Source: Bugulina stolonifera (taxonomy: Eukaryota > Bryozoa > Gymnolaemata > Cheilostomatida > Bugulidae). Taken from it: 64,000 nt of DNA. The stretch is from NCBI GenBank assembly GCA_935421135.1, contig OW285187.1, positions 9,672,001-9,736,000 of the forward strand, given 5' to 3'. Of this stretch, positions 1-10,700 are shown one piece after another; position 1 is the first letter of the stretch, and each line of letters opens with the position of its first letter. The notes under the pieces are model-generated. The model was not told the origin of the DNA, ran no database searches, and saw only the letters and a program-made list of their open reading frames with translations. Position numbers and translations under genes: made by a program.

Positions 1-253
1 TTGATGCTATTGGTATCAACATCATGTATCCTGAAAAAAATGGGCTACCGTCACAGGCACCTCGGGCCAACCCGAGAACAATTTTTCGCCACCCTTGAGT
101 AAATCCCCGTTGTTTTATCGGTAATTTCCCGTTGCCCGCTCAACTACTTTGGACTAGGCCGTTTATTAGGTCAGGTTTTATAGCGATCATATTGGCGCAG
201 AACACCGGGGATAAACATGTATATAAACTTTGATGATAATGTAGGCCTACACC

Positions 254-290
254 TGAGGGGTCACAGGGTTCAAATCCCACCAGACCCTGA
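254..290 (+). mobile_element. tRNA-derived SINE fragment (box B and tail)
   Basis: A polymerase III box-B-like stretch (GGGTTCAAATCCC) is followed by CCAGACCCTGA. This matches the layout of the better preserved SINE ends at 17316 and 54313. No convincing box A is left upstream, and it does not fold as a tRNA. Confidence 0.4.
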
Positions 291-557
291 TGTAAGAAGC
301 GAGCTCTTCCAACCAAAACCATGCTCTCGTTTTCCCTACAGCTCTAGTTAACGATTGTCAGTAAACAATACGGTCAAATGCATGGCAGTTTTAACAAAAG
401 AAAAATAATTCAAATACATCCTCGAAAGAATGTTGCAGGCGATTTTTATTGGAAGCTAAAAGCCTGTGTCAACTAGTCGTCAATATCAATATGACTATGC
501 TAAATCTCATGCTGCCATGCGGGCACCATAAGATAATAGAGAACTGTGAATACCTAC

Positions 558-902
558 CTGTTCTTTAACAGCTGACCGCAAAGGTTCCAAGATCTGTTCC
601 TGCTCTGGGGTAGTCATGGTTCTATCTTTGTTTAACCAGAGATTATATAGTCTAGGATTTTGACGACGCTTTTTAGAACCCCACTGGTTAATGTGAGAGT
701 AGTTTGGAGTAACACTGATTGAGTTAATGCAAATTTTACAAGGGTTTTCCGTGCCACGTAGGAATGCAAATCCGTTCCCAGGGTAACCAATAAACAACGC
801 GTTCAGTCCACTAACGACCGTCCTTGGTGAGACTATCGTTTTATGGCGTGTGTGGTATTGCGCTGTAGACACACTAAACACTTGCTTGATGATCTTGTAC
901 AT
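558..902 (-). CDS. GARS1: Probable glycyl-tRNA synthetase, first coding exon only (partial)
   Basis: The exon is read on the minus strand and ends at a good donor (CAG|GTAGGT) after MTTPEQEQILEPLRSAVKEQ. That stretch closely resembles the start of the WHEP domain at the N-terminus of animal glycyl-tRNA synthetase, as I recall the family. The enzyme charges tRNA-Gly in cytosol and mitochondria. The in-frame ATG at 617 would give the cytosolic form. The first in-frame ATG, at 902, adds 95 residues that are rich in Lys, Arg and His with no acidic residue for roughly the first 50, as in a mitochondrial presequence. The same frame stays open to 971 but has no ATG there. The next exon, carrying the rest of the WHEP helix-turn-helix, is not visible in 1-500 and must lie beyond the left edge. 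Only about 20 residues of conserved protein support the call, so another WHEP-domain synthetase remains possible. Confidence 0.58.
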
Positions 903-1230
903 AAAATGAACACAAGTCGGAACTGATATTACATGTAACTCATCAATCAAACTTTCTTCCACATTCGGCAATTACCGGATATCCGTACGAAAGCTACTAG
1001 TTCCACAAATTTGTCACTACTACTAACCGTGCTACTAACATTCGGAGCTTGTAGTATTGTCGAACGTATTTTCTAGGTAAATATTTAATGAGGAAGCAAC
1101 TCCAAGTAAAATAAATGATTGCTTTACATGACGTGTACAATAAAAGCTTACGAGATGACTTGTAATATAAATATCGTGTACAAGTTGTCTTCTCTCTACA
1201 AGAGAATAATATTAGGCCAATGGCATGGGC

Positions 1231-1358
1231 ACTAATAAGCTATTGGTCATAATTAGAAGTGGTCCTCTCCCAATTTATCTTCCTATTCTTTTTATTAGGA
1301 GAAAAAGAAGATAAATTGGGAGAAGACAACTTCTAATTATGATAAATAGCTTATTAGT
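1231..1358. mobile_element. Hairpin MITE, 51-bp inverted arms (family with copies at 18039 and 61315)
   Basis: Positions 1231-1281 and 1308-1358 are inverted repeats of each other with about four mismatches around a loop of about 26 bases, so the whole element is a long hairpin. The core ATAATTAGAAGTTGTCCTCTC recurs as shorter hairpins at 18039-18104 and 61315-61372. It has no coding capacity, so it is a non-autonomous foldback/MITE-type element. Confidence 0.75.
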
Positions 1359-1374
1359 AACACAACGCATTGTA

Positions 1375-2030
1375 ATCATATAGGACTATAATTGATGAGG
1401 TGTAGGTGTAGGTCCTAGGTATTATGGCAAAGCATGATTTTATATATAAATACAAAATCCACAGGCCACATTATAAGAAGTTTGGGATTTACTTAGCATG
1501 TCTGCTTTGCCTGATGAACAAATATAAACTCTCTCACACTTTTGTAACTGCAATTTAGATGTTCTAGAGTAAAATTCAATTCAGACAATGCACCCAACCT
1601 AACTACACCCCAATACTAAATCTTTCTGTCATGAGAGATATAGGTAGGAAATCACTAATTGTCAAAAGTTTTATTTCTAATAAGTAATAATTTACATGTA
1701 CATGTATACATTTTATATTATTAAATTGATAATATTACCGCTGTCTTTTAGATTTTGATCGAATGACAATTTTGGATAAAAAAGTAATAATGTACAAACA
1801 TGTATAGGGCATACAACCTTATGTACATGTAAGTACACAACTATATAGCACATAAAACAAAAAGTCAAAATATCTTGTAGTTAAATATTTTTAAAAAAAA
1901 GTCAAAGTAAAATATTGAGTATATTTCTTATAAAAATGAGAAAATAATTATCGATGACGGTTACAGTTATGTAATATACGAGAATGAGCATAGAAGGTCA
2001 TGGACTGTCTTTTAGTGTCGGTACATACGC
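1375..2030. other. AT-rich intergenic sequence
   Basis: This lies between the GARS1-like first exon and the TIR element at 2032. It is AT-rich with several ACATGTA palindromes and no supportable gene. Confidence 0.4.
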
Positions 2031-2031
2031 C

Positions 2032-2330
2032 AAAGATAGTAAAAGGTAAGATGGTAATACCATGTCCCTCCCAATATGCCCAGTTTGGCGGTCCCGACAT
2101 TCTGCGATTCACTTCACTTTCCCGTCATCCATCGACTGAGATTTTGGATAGCTGTTCGACTAGCATCGCAGTCTAACATTGTGTATAAATAGAGGGTTTA
2201 TATGGGGCCGTTGTAAAGAAGAATTTCTGATTGGTCCACACAACACCAATAGTAATAGTGGATATGTACACGAGGTGGACGGACAGTTTTTGGTTGGAGT
2301 GAACTATCTTTCCATTTACCATCTTTGATA
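2032..2330. mobile_element. Non-autonomous TIR element, CAAAGAT family, copy 1
   Basis: The left end CAAAGATAGTAAAAGGTAAG is mirrored by the right end, whose reverse complement starts CAAAGATGGTAAATGGAAAG. The interior shares TTTGGCGGTCCCGACATTC and ACTGTCCGTCC with a second copy at 14761-15134, there in the opposite orientation. At about 300 bp with no open frame of note, it is a MITE-like derivative. The 88-codon open frame over it is not a gene. Confidence 0.75.
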
Positions 2331-2586
2331 CAACTACTGAGCCATTTATTGGCTCTGCACAAATGCAAGGATAAGTGTAAAACGATGGGTGTAATGTAAT
2401 GGCCCCATAATAACCATATACCACATGAATAAATATCACTAGTTCAGAACAAGGTAACTTACTTGTCTACTACTCGGTAACTTTGCAACCAAATGTTTGT
2501 CAGATTGCAACAAATATCTCCATGACAACTAATCAACTGATTACACATCCCCATGACAACCAAGCTACTGATTACATATCTCTCTT

Positions 2587-4717
2587 TCAGATAGTCATCC
2601 ATAATTCACCAGCATCAGTGATCGACTTGCCAAATATATATTCTTCAAATTGTCCGAGTTGTAAAAAGAAGCCCCTATTCGGTGCACAAACTGGTCTCCT
2701 GTGTAAGAGAAATCCTGCAGCGTCAGCAAGGGAACAGCACTCACTTAGCATCATGTATGAGAGTGTAGCGGTTGAGCTACGACTTATACCGAGGTTACAA
2801 TGTACCAGAGCTTTGCCTTTAGTTCGTTTCACGCCATCGAGAAATTCAAAGATGTCTTCAAAACGCTCTATAAGCCTACTAGATGCATCGTCCTGTAGTT
2901 TAATATGCATGTATGTTACATTAGGTAACGTGCACTCTAGTTCAGTTGTAATGTTGAGTATATGAGTAATACCAATGCGGCTGATAATATCCTTGTTCCT
3001 GGCTTGTTCACCATTTCCCTGGTACAGCCAGTCCTCCAGCACAAGTGAGGGATAGACTACATACTTACACTCACACTCTTTCCTTGACCAAGCCACCTCC
3101 GCATTACACATGAATGGAAACCGTCTTTCAAATTCTTTATAACCACCGATTAAAATTTCAAAATCAAGTTGATGGTCCTCTAAAATGGCTACTAACTTCT
3201 CTGACTGTTGACTCTTGAAGAGTTTTGTATCGCTACTGTAGAGTATTATATGGCAGTACTGTGTGAGATTCTGGTTGATGAAGGTAGAGGATATAGCAGA
3301 GCAATGTAATGCACTTTGTATGTGTTTGGATTTATAATCCTCGACATGCCTAGTGTCTAGTAGGAGCACGTACAATGGATCATGTATATAACATGAATAT
3401 TTATTCCCATCGTTTAGTACATTGTAGAGGTCAATGGCAGAGATAAACCCATTGTCGTAGTGTGGAAGTTTAAACGGCTTCACATCAAGGCCGATAGACT
3501 TTGGTTCAACTGAAATATAAAATAAGTTTACTTGCCAGTTTTGTACATCAACTCTTCAGAGAGGACAATTTTGAAGTCAGACTGCATACCAAGCGATTTT
3601 GGACCATCAAAATCTCCAATTCAAAGTCAAACTTAAAATTTATGATCGTTCATTTACAAGTTTGCAGTTCAAATAAGATTGAATTATTGTCAACAAAAAA
3701 TTCAATTTATTTGCGCTGGGATAACTAAAACTTACAAGATAAAGATAAAAGAATTTGGTACAACATAACTGAGGCAACTCCCTAAGGTGGTCACGTAGTT
3801 TGTACTAAAGACAAGAGGGTGCAGTCTTACTGATTATATTAATTGCCTATTAAGTGATATAAACTACATAATATACTTCCAGGGCACTAATTCTCAAATC
3901 ATTAGTACAAACAACCTGAAATTTTGAGGCAAAAACAGAAGATTTTTTACCCAATGCATTCAAGAGGTTATACAAGTTACGTACTAGGGCTGCAATAGTG
4001 CGACAGTTGTGCATGAGTCTAAGGCTGCATGTAAGGAGGCAAATTATAGACATACAATGTTCACTACATCTCACAGAATGCACTGTTAGAGTAAAAGAGG
4101 AAAGAACAGCCACTCAAGAATAAAATTCGTGCAGTAAACAGGATGTGACTTATGGTAGATGATTAAAACTTACTGATCTTTCGACAATCATCTTGTATCT
4201 AAAACAGAAATTAGAGGCTGACACAGTTGTAAAACATGTTTTACTTCACTTTCACGATCATACAGATACAATGTAGGTCCACATGTAAAGCGTGAAAACA
4301 TATTATGAGACCAGCCAGCTTAACAAATAAGGAATAAGGACAAAACCGAACTGCTATTTGAATTTGTCTCTTTAGCTTGACTAAGATCACAATTCAATGC
4401 AATACTACAGCATATACAGGGATTTCAATAAAAGAAGATGACTAAAATATGTTAGAAACTTCTATGGTGATTCTAGAACAGTTCCACGATGTGGCTAACT
4501 TGAAACTTGAATGTCAAAGGCTCCAGTCCTCTGCACTCCCTAAGGTGAGTTTGTTCACTGTCACTCATACAATTGTCATGAAGCAGGACGACTAAATACA
4601 CAACAGTATCAAAAACGAAGGCAATAAAGCGGGTCTACAGAATTACATTCCATAAAGTTATAAGCAAGTACTTACCGTGCTCACTGAGGAGATCTTTCTG
4701 TGTTTACTACAGCACAT
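2587..4717 (-). CDS. STYXL1: MK-STYX/STYXL1-like protein: rhodanese-like plus dual-specificity phosphatase
   Basis: Three exons splice in frame: 4676-4717 (ATG at 4717), 4174-4198 and 2587-3509, giving 329 aa, close to the roughly 313 aa of human STYXL1. After a short MCCSKHRK start, residues about 40-155 form a rhodanese/CH2 domain. The loop where an active rhodanese would have Cys reads LYSSDTKL, so it is catalytically dead. Residues about 175-325 form a dual-specificity phosphatase domain with HCNLGISRSS (Cys260, Arg266) and candidate general acids Asp229/Asp230. The C-terminal CAPNRGFF...FGKSIT stretch matches STYXL1. Vertebrate STYXL1 is a pseudophosphatase that has lost the Cys, whereas this copy looks active. 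The two small 5' exons rest only on splice sites and frame. The 3' exon alone is certain. Confidence 0.85.
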
Positions 4718-7700
4718 GGACTGTGAGTTGGCTACCCCCATAGGTGCTGCTGTTAGTCACCAAGATGCTAGTCTACATAACAAGTCAAAAGGTGAGTAAG
4801 TTGGTGTAGAATATAAACCAACACCAAGGTAACCAGAAACTTGACTGGCAACTGAGGCAATAGCTGATCATGTAGAGTGTAACCACTTTGATACCACCCT
4901 GTATGACAAGTGGATAATCATGTACCATAATCACTACAGTTGCACTCAGCTGGAACAGATTAAGACTAATAGATTACTATACGATACAACTGATATGATA
5001 GATTAACCTGTATTACATATCAATACAGGATTTAATCAAGCCTGCAATATATATGCAATGATGCATTCCGGTTTTACCATAAATAATTTGATAAAAAAAA
5101 TTACACTGATATTTCCTGGCACCAAGAATATATAGTCTTTCCTTAGCATGCACATAGTTTAGATGGTGGAATACATCTAGAATCCACCGTAAAGGGTGTT
5201 AATGGTGCCGTAATTTGTTGTAATAAAATATCTCCTCGTTTATTGCCGCAGGTTCTACAATTTTTAGCACACAAAGCGACATATTTTCTTTCTAAAACCA
5301 TTTACTGTTAATCTATGCAGGGTTATCATAATAACAATACGGCAGCTTAAGAGGTGTGGGGGGGGGGGCACCGCCTCCCAAAACAGCAAAACAAAGTGGT
5401 CTAAAAACATGATACTTGAAATTTTTTTGTATGATTATCATTCTTTCCTTTGTATCACACCTGTCCTCTCACTCCTTTGAACTTTTTTCTCTGGGCATCA
5501 AAATATATTTAACCAGTTATACCACACAAAAGTTTAAACCACGAATGCATTCAATGGTCTAGTGGTAAGTTGCAATGCCATATTTCCATACAATTCTATT
5601 ATCATTATACGCAATACTTCCGACTACTGACTTGAATGGTATACTATATAAAAATGCGTATTATCCTAGTTGTTACATATCCATAAGTAGCCAGATATTG
5701 GAGGAAAAATATTCCATCTAACATAACATGACATGATAAATGCCACTTCATGCTTGGAAGGCAAGATGAATATTATATTTAGAGTACCTAATAAGCTGTA
5801 TCATACAGCATATACATGTAAGTACATTAAATTATTTACCAATTAATTATATACATTTTTATAAGTAGGAATGCCATAACAAGCTAATTATTTATCATAA
5901 TAATTGCATATGCGACTTTAAGTACAACTCCACACATCCAAATACTTCAAAACTACCCAATGATGCAATGACAGTGACACTAGTTAGAATTCAAAGTATT
6001 TAATTCTGCTACATACAGATAGTACTTCCTTTAATTCTATATGGCGGAATTATAAATCATTATAAATTATTCACTCATTGTGTACATGACCACGTGTGCA
6101 CAGATATGTACATGACAACTGCAGCATGCTGAAAAGCATACACATGTACTTGTACACCGTAATATGCCGAAAGGCCTACACATGTACTTGTACACCGTAA
6201 TATGCCGAAAGGCCTACACATGTACTTGTACACCGTAATATGCCGAAAGGCCTACACATGTACTTGTACACCGTAATATGCCGAAAGGCCTACACATGTA
6301 CTTGTACACCGTAATATGCCGAAAGGCCTACACATGTACTTGTACACCGTAATATGCCGAAAGGCCTACACATGTACTTGTACACCGTAATATGCCGAAA
6401 GGCCTACACATGTACTTGTATGCCGTAATATGCTGAAAGGCCTACACATGTACTTGTACGCCGTAATATGCTGAAAGGCCTACACATGTACATGTACACA
6501 GCAATATGCTGACAATTAATCACAATAACCAGTAACATCAGGAATATAATAGTAACTAGTACATGTACATGTGGATAACCAACAGCATACTTTTTTATAC
6601 TGAATTATTATACTGTCTGTTAGAATTTTTAAATGACTAGACAACATTATTGTTTTACTTTTAATACAATAAATGGTAATAAATACAACAAAATTTTGTT
6701 ATGGATACATATTTAACCTAATACGTTGTTCGATAAAAATATAGAACTGACAATTTCAAATCCCTAATTGTTTAGGCTGTCACTTCAACCAGTGCACATG
6801 TAAGTGTAACCACAAAGACCATATACCACCATGAGACACTTTTCTTGCTAAATAGCCACTTGTGTGGCGGCAGGACCCCGAAAGAATCAATGACGCTTTT
6901 TAGGGTCTTACAGTCACCCTAACCAAGGTATCATATTAACCTGAACAGAATCGACAATCACTAATTGGTAGTTAGCAACAGCCTCATACCATCATGTCCT
7001 GGACAGCGTTTAGGTAGCTGGTTGGTGCATTTGGTTGAAGAATTCTACACTATACAGGACAGTGTAGGATAGTAAATATTGCACTGTGATATGGCTCTTT
7101 TAAAAGCTATCAAATATTCTCAGCGCATTCCTAATCTTTTCTGTGTGGTGGATGCAATATATTGTAGCAAAGTTTGGATACTTGACTAGCAAAAAAGGTG
7201 CTGGCTTTGAAAATTTCTGAACCATGGGGAGTAGCCTAGATTAAATGTTTGTTCTAAGACTCTGCTTAGAGTCAGTTTGTGTTGCAATCATGCAATAGCA
7301 TCTAAAGATAATTAGACTTATCTGAGCATAAAATATAAAAGCAATAGCATGTAGCATGTACATGTAAACTGGTTGAAGTGACACTGACAGCCTATATAAC
7401 AGAGGATAAAATAATATAATTGTAACAAGAGATAATTACTGCTTTACTTTATCACTTATTATGAATATTATTTTATCTTTTGTCTAACTAAGATTTACTG
7501 AGGCAGACCACTTGTACATACTTATGCAAAAAGAAGATTCAACCAAAATCTTACTATTGAAGAACAAAACATTTGTTATAAGAATATAATGTTATTTTAA
7601 TTACTAATATGTTGTAAACTATTATAAGAAAATCATAGTATCAATAGTATATCATAATTACTATAATATTTTTAGAAATAAATAGAAAATTAATATTTAT

Positions 7701-10700
7701 TATACTATACTACAACAATTAATCAATCATATACTATATAGAAAATTATAGCCTAATATTATTCTATTGCTTTGACTAAAATAACTCACCTTGGACACCC
7801 AAGTTAATAAGATAACATTATTATCGGATGATAAGTAAATAGTAAATACTACAAAAATAATTTAAAAATACATATTTCCGTGAAAAAATAAAATAAAAAT
7901 CGATTCAATTGAATTTTTCTTTTCTTTGGTTTTTTTTCTGGTTCAGGTCGCAATTGATTAAGATTGGTTGTGTCTCGACTACTTCTAAGCAGAATTTTTC
8001 ATGCTACAATCCTTCAATGTTGCACATAATTTTGCTGCTTGACAAACATGTGCTATATACAATGAAAGTAAATTTGAAATGATCTAACATTTAGAACTTT
8101 AATGCTTTAGTTCGTGCATGTTTGTTTATTTTGAATGTTTTAGAAGGTCAAGGACACACTGATCAATTCGAATGTGATGTGCTCTGTGTAGCAATTACAC
8201 CAATAAGATGACTAACTTTCACTGGCTAGCCAATCACAATTTTATCGACAACACTTCCGCTATGAAGACATTCATGGATTGCCTAGAGATCGAATCTCTA
8301 CAAATGTTCGGAGGAACTGGTGCTCATCCCGTTAGTGACATTAGCTAACGATCCCAGGCCCACATTGAAATGTTACCAATTTGTAGCTGCAATTCCAAAC
8401 GTGGTATTGAGACCTGAACTTCAGACCCAGGTCGACTTACAAAAATATTTTCCGGAACACATCCGTCACAGGGTCGCGAACACACCGGCCTGGGCCAAAA
8501 GCAAAATCCTCCTTTCCGCGCAAAGAAATCAGGTGTGCCGATGAGCTAGGGATGGTTTCGTCCGGCCAAGCAAAATCCTAGGCCAATAGCCCTTCTGGCC
8601 TTGGTCGGACGGCCATCTTGTAAATTTTATTTGCGACCCGGGTCCGTCCAAGAGGTCACGAAGACACCTATTACAAAGATAGTGGGTTTCATATATCTGC
8701 AGGACCCTGAAACCTGGTCCTGGATCTAGTGAGTGCGACCCATAAAGTCCAAGACTAGTTTCCTGAATCCGTAGTTTGCCATGCTCACGTGCCAAGTACA
8801 AGGATAGTCATGTAAAAATATGTGTCATGGCCGTAACTATCTAGGCGGCTCAGGCGGCCCTAGCCGCCTGAACTTTTTGTTAAAAGAAGAAAAAATTAAG
8901 CTAATATCGGAAGGCATAGATATCGTGCCCCACATGAAATAGACATACTCTAATGAAAATGATGCTACTATGTGTATAATGATATGGATGGCTAATTTTC
9001 GCGTGAAGCCACTGCTGATTTGATAGCGTAGTTGGTAGCGTGCTTGGTCTTTATGCATAAAGACACGAGTTCGAATCCCACTGCGGGACAATCTTTTTTC
9101 ATTTTAGTAATTCACTCAATTTGTTAGCTATACAGTGACAATACTAATCTCATCTGTAAGATAGGATCACTGCATCTGTAATTCTGTATTCAACAATAGG
9201 AAATGCCCTAAGATTGCATGCACAGTGTTCCCACCCATCTCATTTGTTCCACTTCGAACACTGTTCTTCAGGGTTTGGGAACCCTAGAATACCACTCTCC
9301 ATCTCTATCCATCAACTAAATTTGCACTATTTCCCCTCTTATTAATGTGTGTACATTTTTAGGCCTAAGTCATGTAATGTAATTATGTAAAAGACTACAA
9401 TGGTACGTCATGGCCAAGCCAAACAGAGAAGCACTATTTTGCAGTATGCTAATTTGAAGTTTACTATTTGCAGATTACTATGCAACATTTTGTACTTTTG
9501 TACCATCACATATAGCTCAAATATGCATCAAAATGGCTGTTTGTGTGAATTTTCAAAAACTTTCTTGTGGGAGGTGCCCCACCCTCCTTCTCCCATCCCG
9601 CACACACCCTCCCCACACCGCTACTGTTAGCCAGTCCAATTTTGGCCGCCTCAACTTTTTCAGGAAAGTTACCCCCCTGTGTGTAACATGACAATGTATT
9701 ATAACTCTAATATTTTACATCACTCAAGGATGACTGGAAAAGCTAACCATAATCATAAAGATTTTAGGCAAGCACAGTTATACATGTACCAATACTAACT
9801 AATTAAAATATTTCTATACTATAACTATTAGGCTACTAAATACTATTCTATACTACTAATAATCATAATGTCCTAATACTTATACTACTTAATATTAATG
9901 CTAATACTTTTCTTTAATAAAATAACTTTTATTTTGATTTTCCTAATCTAAAACCTGCTTAAGACTGGAATTATATTTTGATCTTAGATTCAATCCACAG
10001 CTCAAGGCTGATTGTGAATTCAGTTCAGCATAGATAATAGTAATTATATATATTATATTAATATAATTCCAGTCTTAAGCACCTGACCTTTGGATTAAAA
10101 AACCATCATCATTATGATTATGATTATTATTGTATTATTATTTATACTATTTTGTATTTAGGCCATAGGCCTAATTATAAAATAATTGATAGAAATAGGC
10201 CTAAATATAATTTTAAATTTATGATAATAATTATTATTATCATAAATTTATTATTATTATATTTTTATATTTATATTTTATTATTTTATATTGTTTATTA
10301 TTAATATTCTAATTATTGTATAAATTATTATTTATAGGCCTACATATAAGTGTAAGTGACTACAAAGTGGAGTTGATCAGGAAAAATGTAACAAAACTTC
10401 ATTTGATTGTTAAAACAAGGTTATTAGAAAGCAAGCAAGGTGTAGTCTACATACATTGTATATAAATTATGTAGAATGTATATACACTTTACTTGCTTTC
10501 TAATAACTTCGTTTTAACAAGTAATAAAATTCAATATTCACGTTGACTTATATTGGGATAATAAAGTTGTGTCCAACTGGGTAACTGAGGCGCCTAACAT
10601 CAAGGGGAAAGTCCAATTGAACACAGGGAGAAAAGTGTGACAACAACCCCCATCCCCGTAGTAGCCGTTGAAGTCTGAGTTTGGCAAGACTCTGTGGTGT

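Noticed and set aside
2173..2439. 88-codon minus-strand open frame
   Set aside because: It lies largely within the TIR element at 2032-2330 and has no family-like features.
3850..4113. 87-codon minus-strand frame as a further STYXL1 exon
   Set aside because: It lacks matching splice signals and phase. The 25-base exon at 4174-4198 fits better.
6141..6512. CRISPR array
   Set aside because: The units are contiguous tandem copies with no unique spacers, and the genome is eukaryotic.
9018..9092. Possible functional tRNA gene
   Set aside because: Box A and box B are present, but the acceptor and T stems do not pair, so it is better read as a tRNA-derived repeat.
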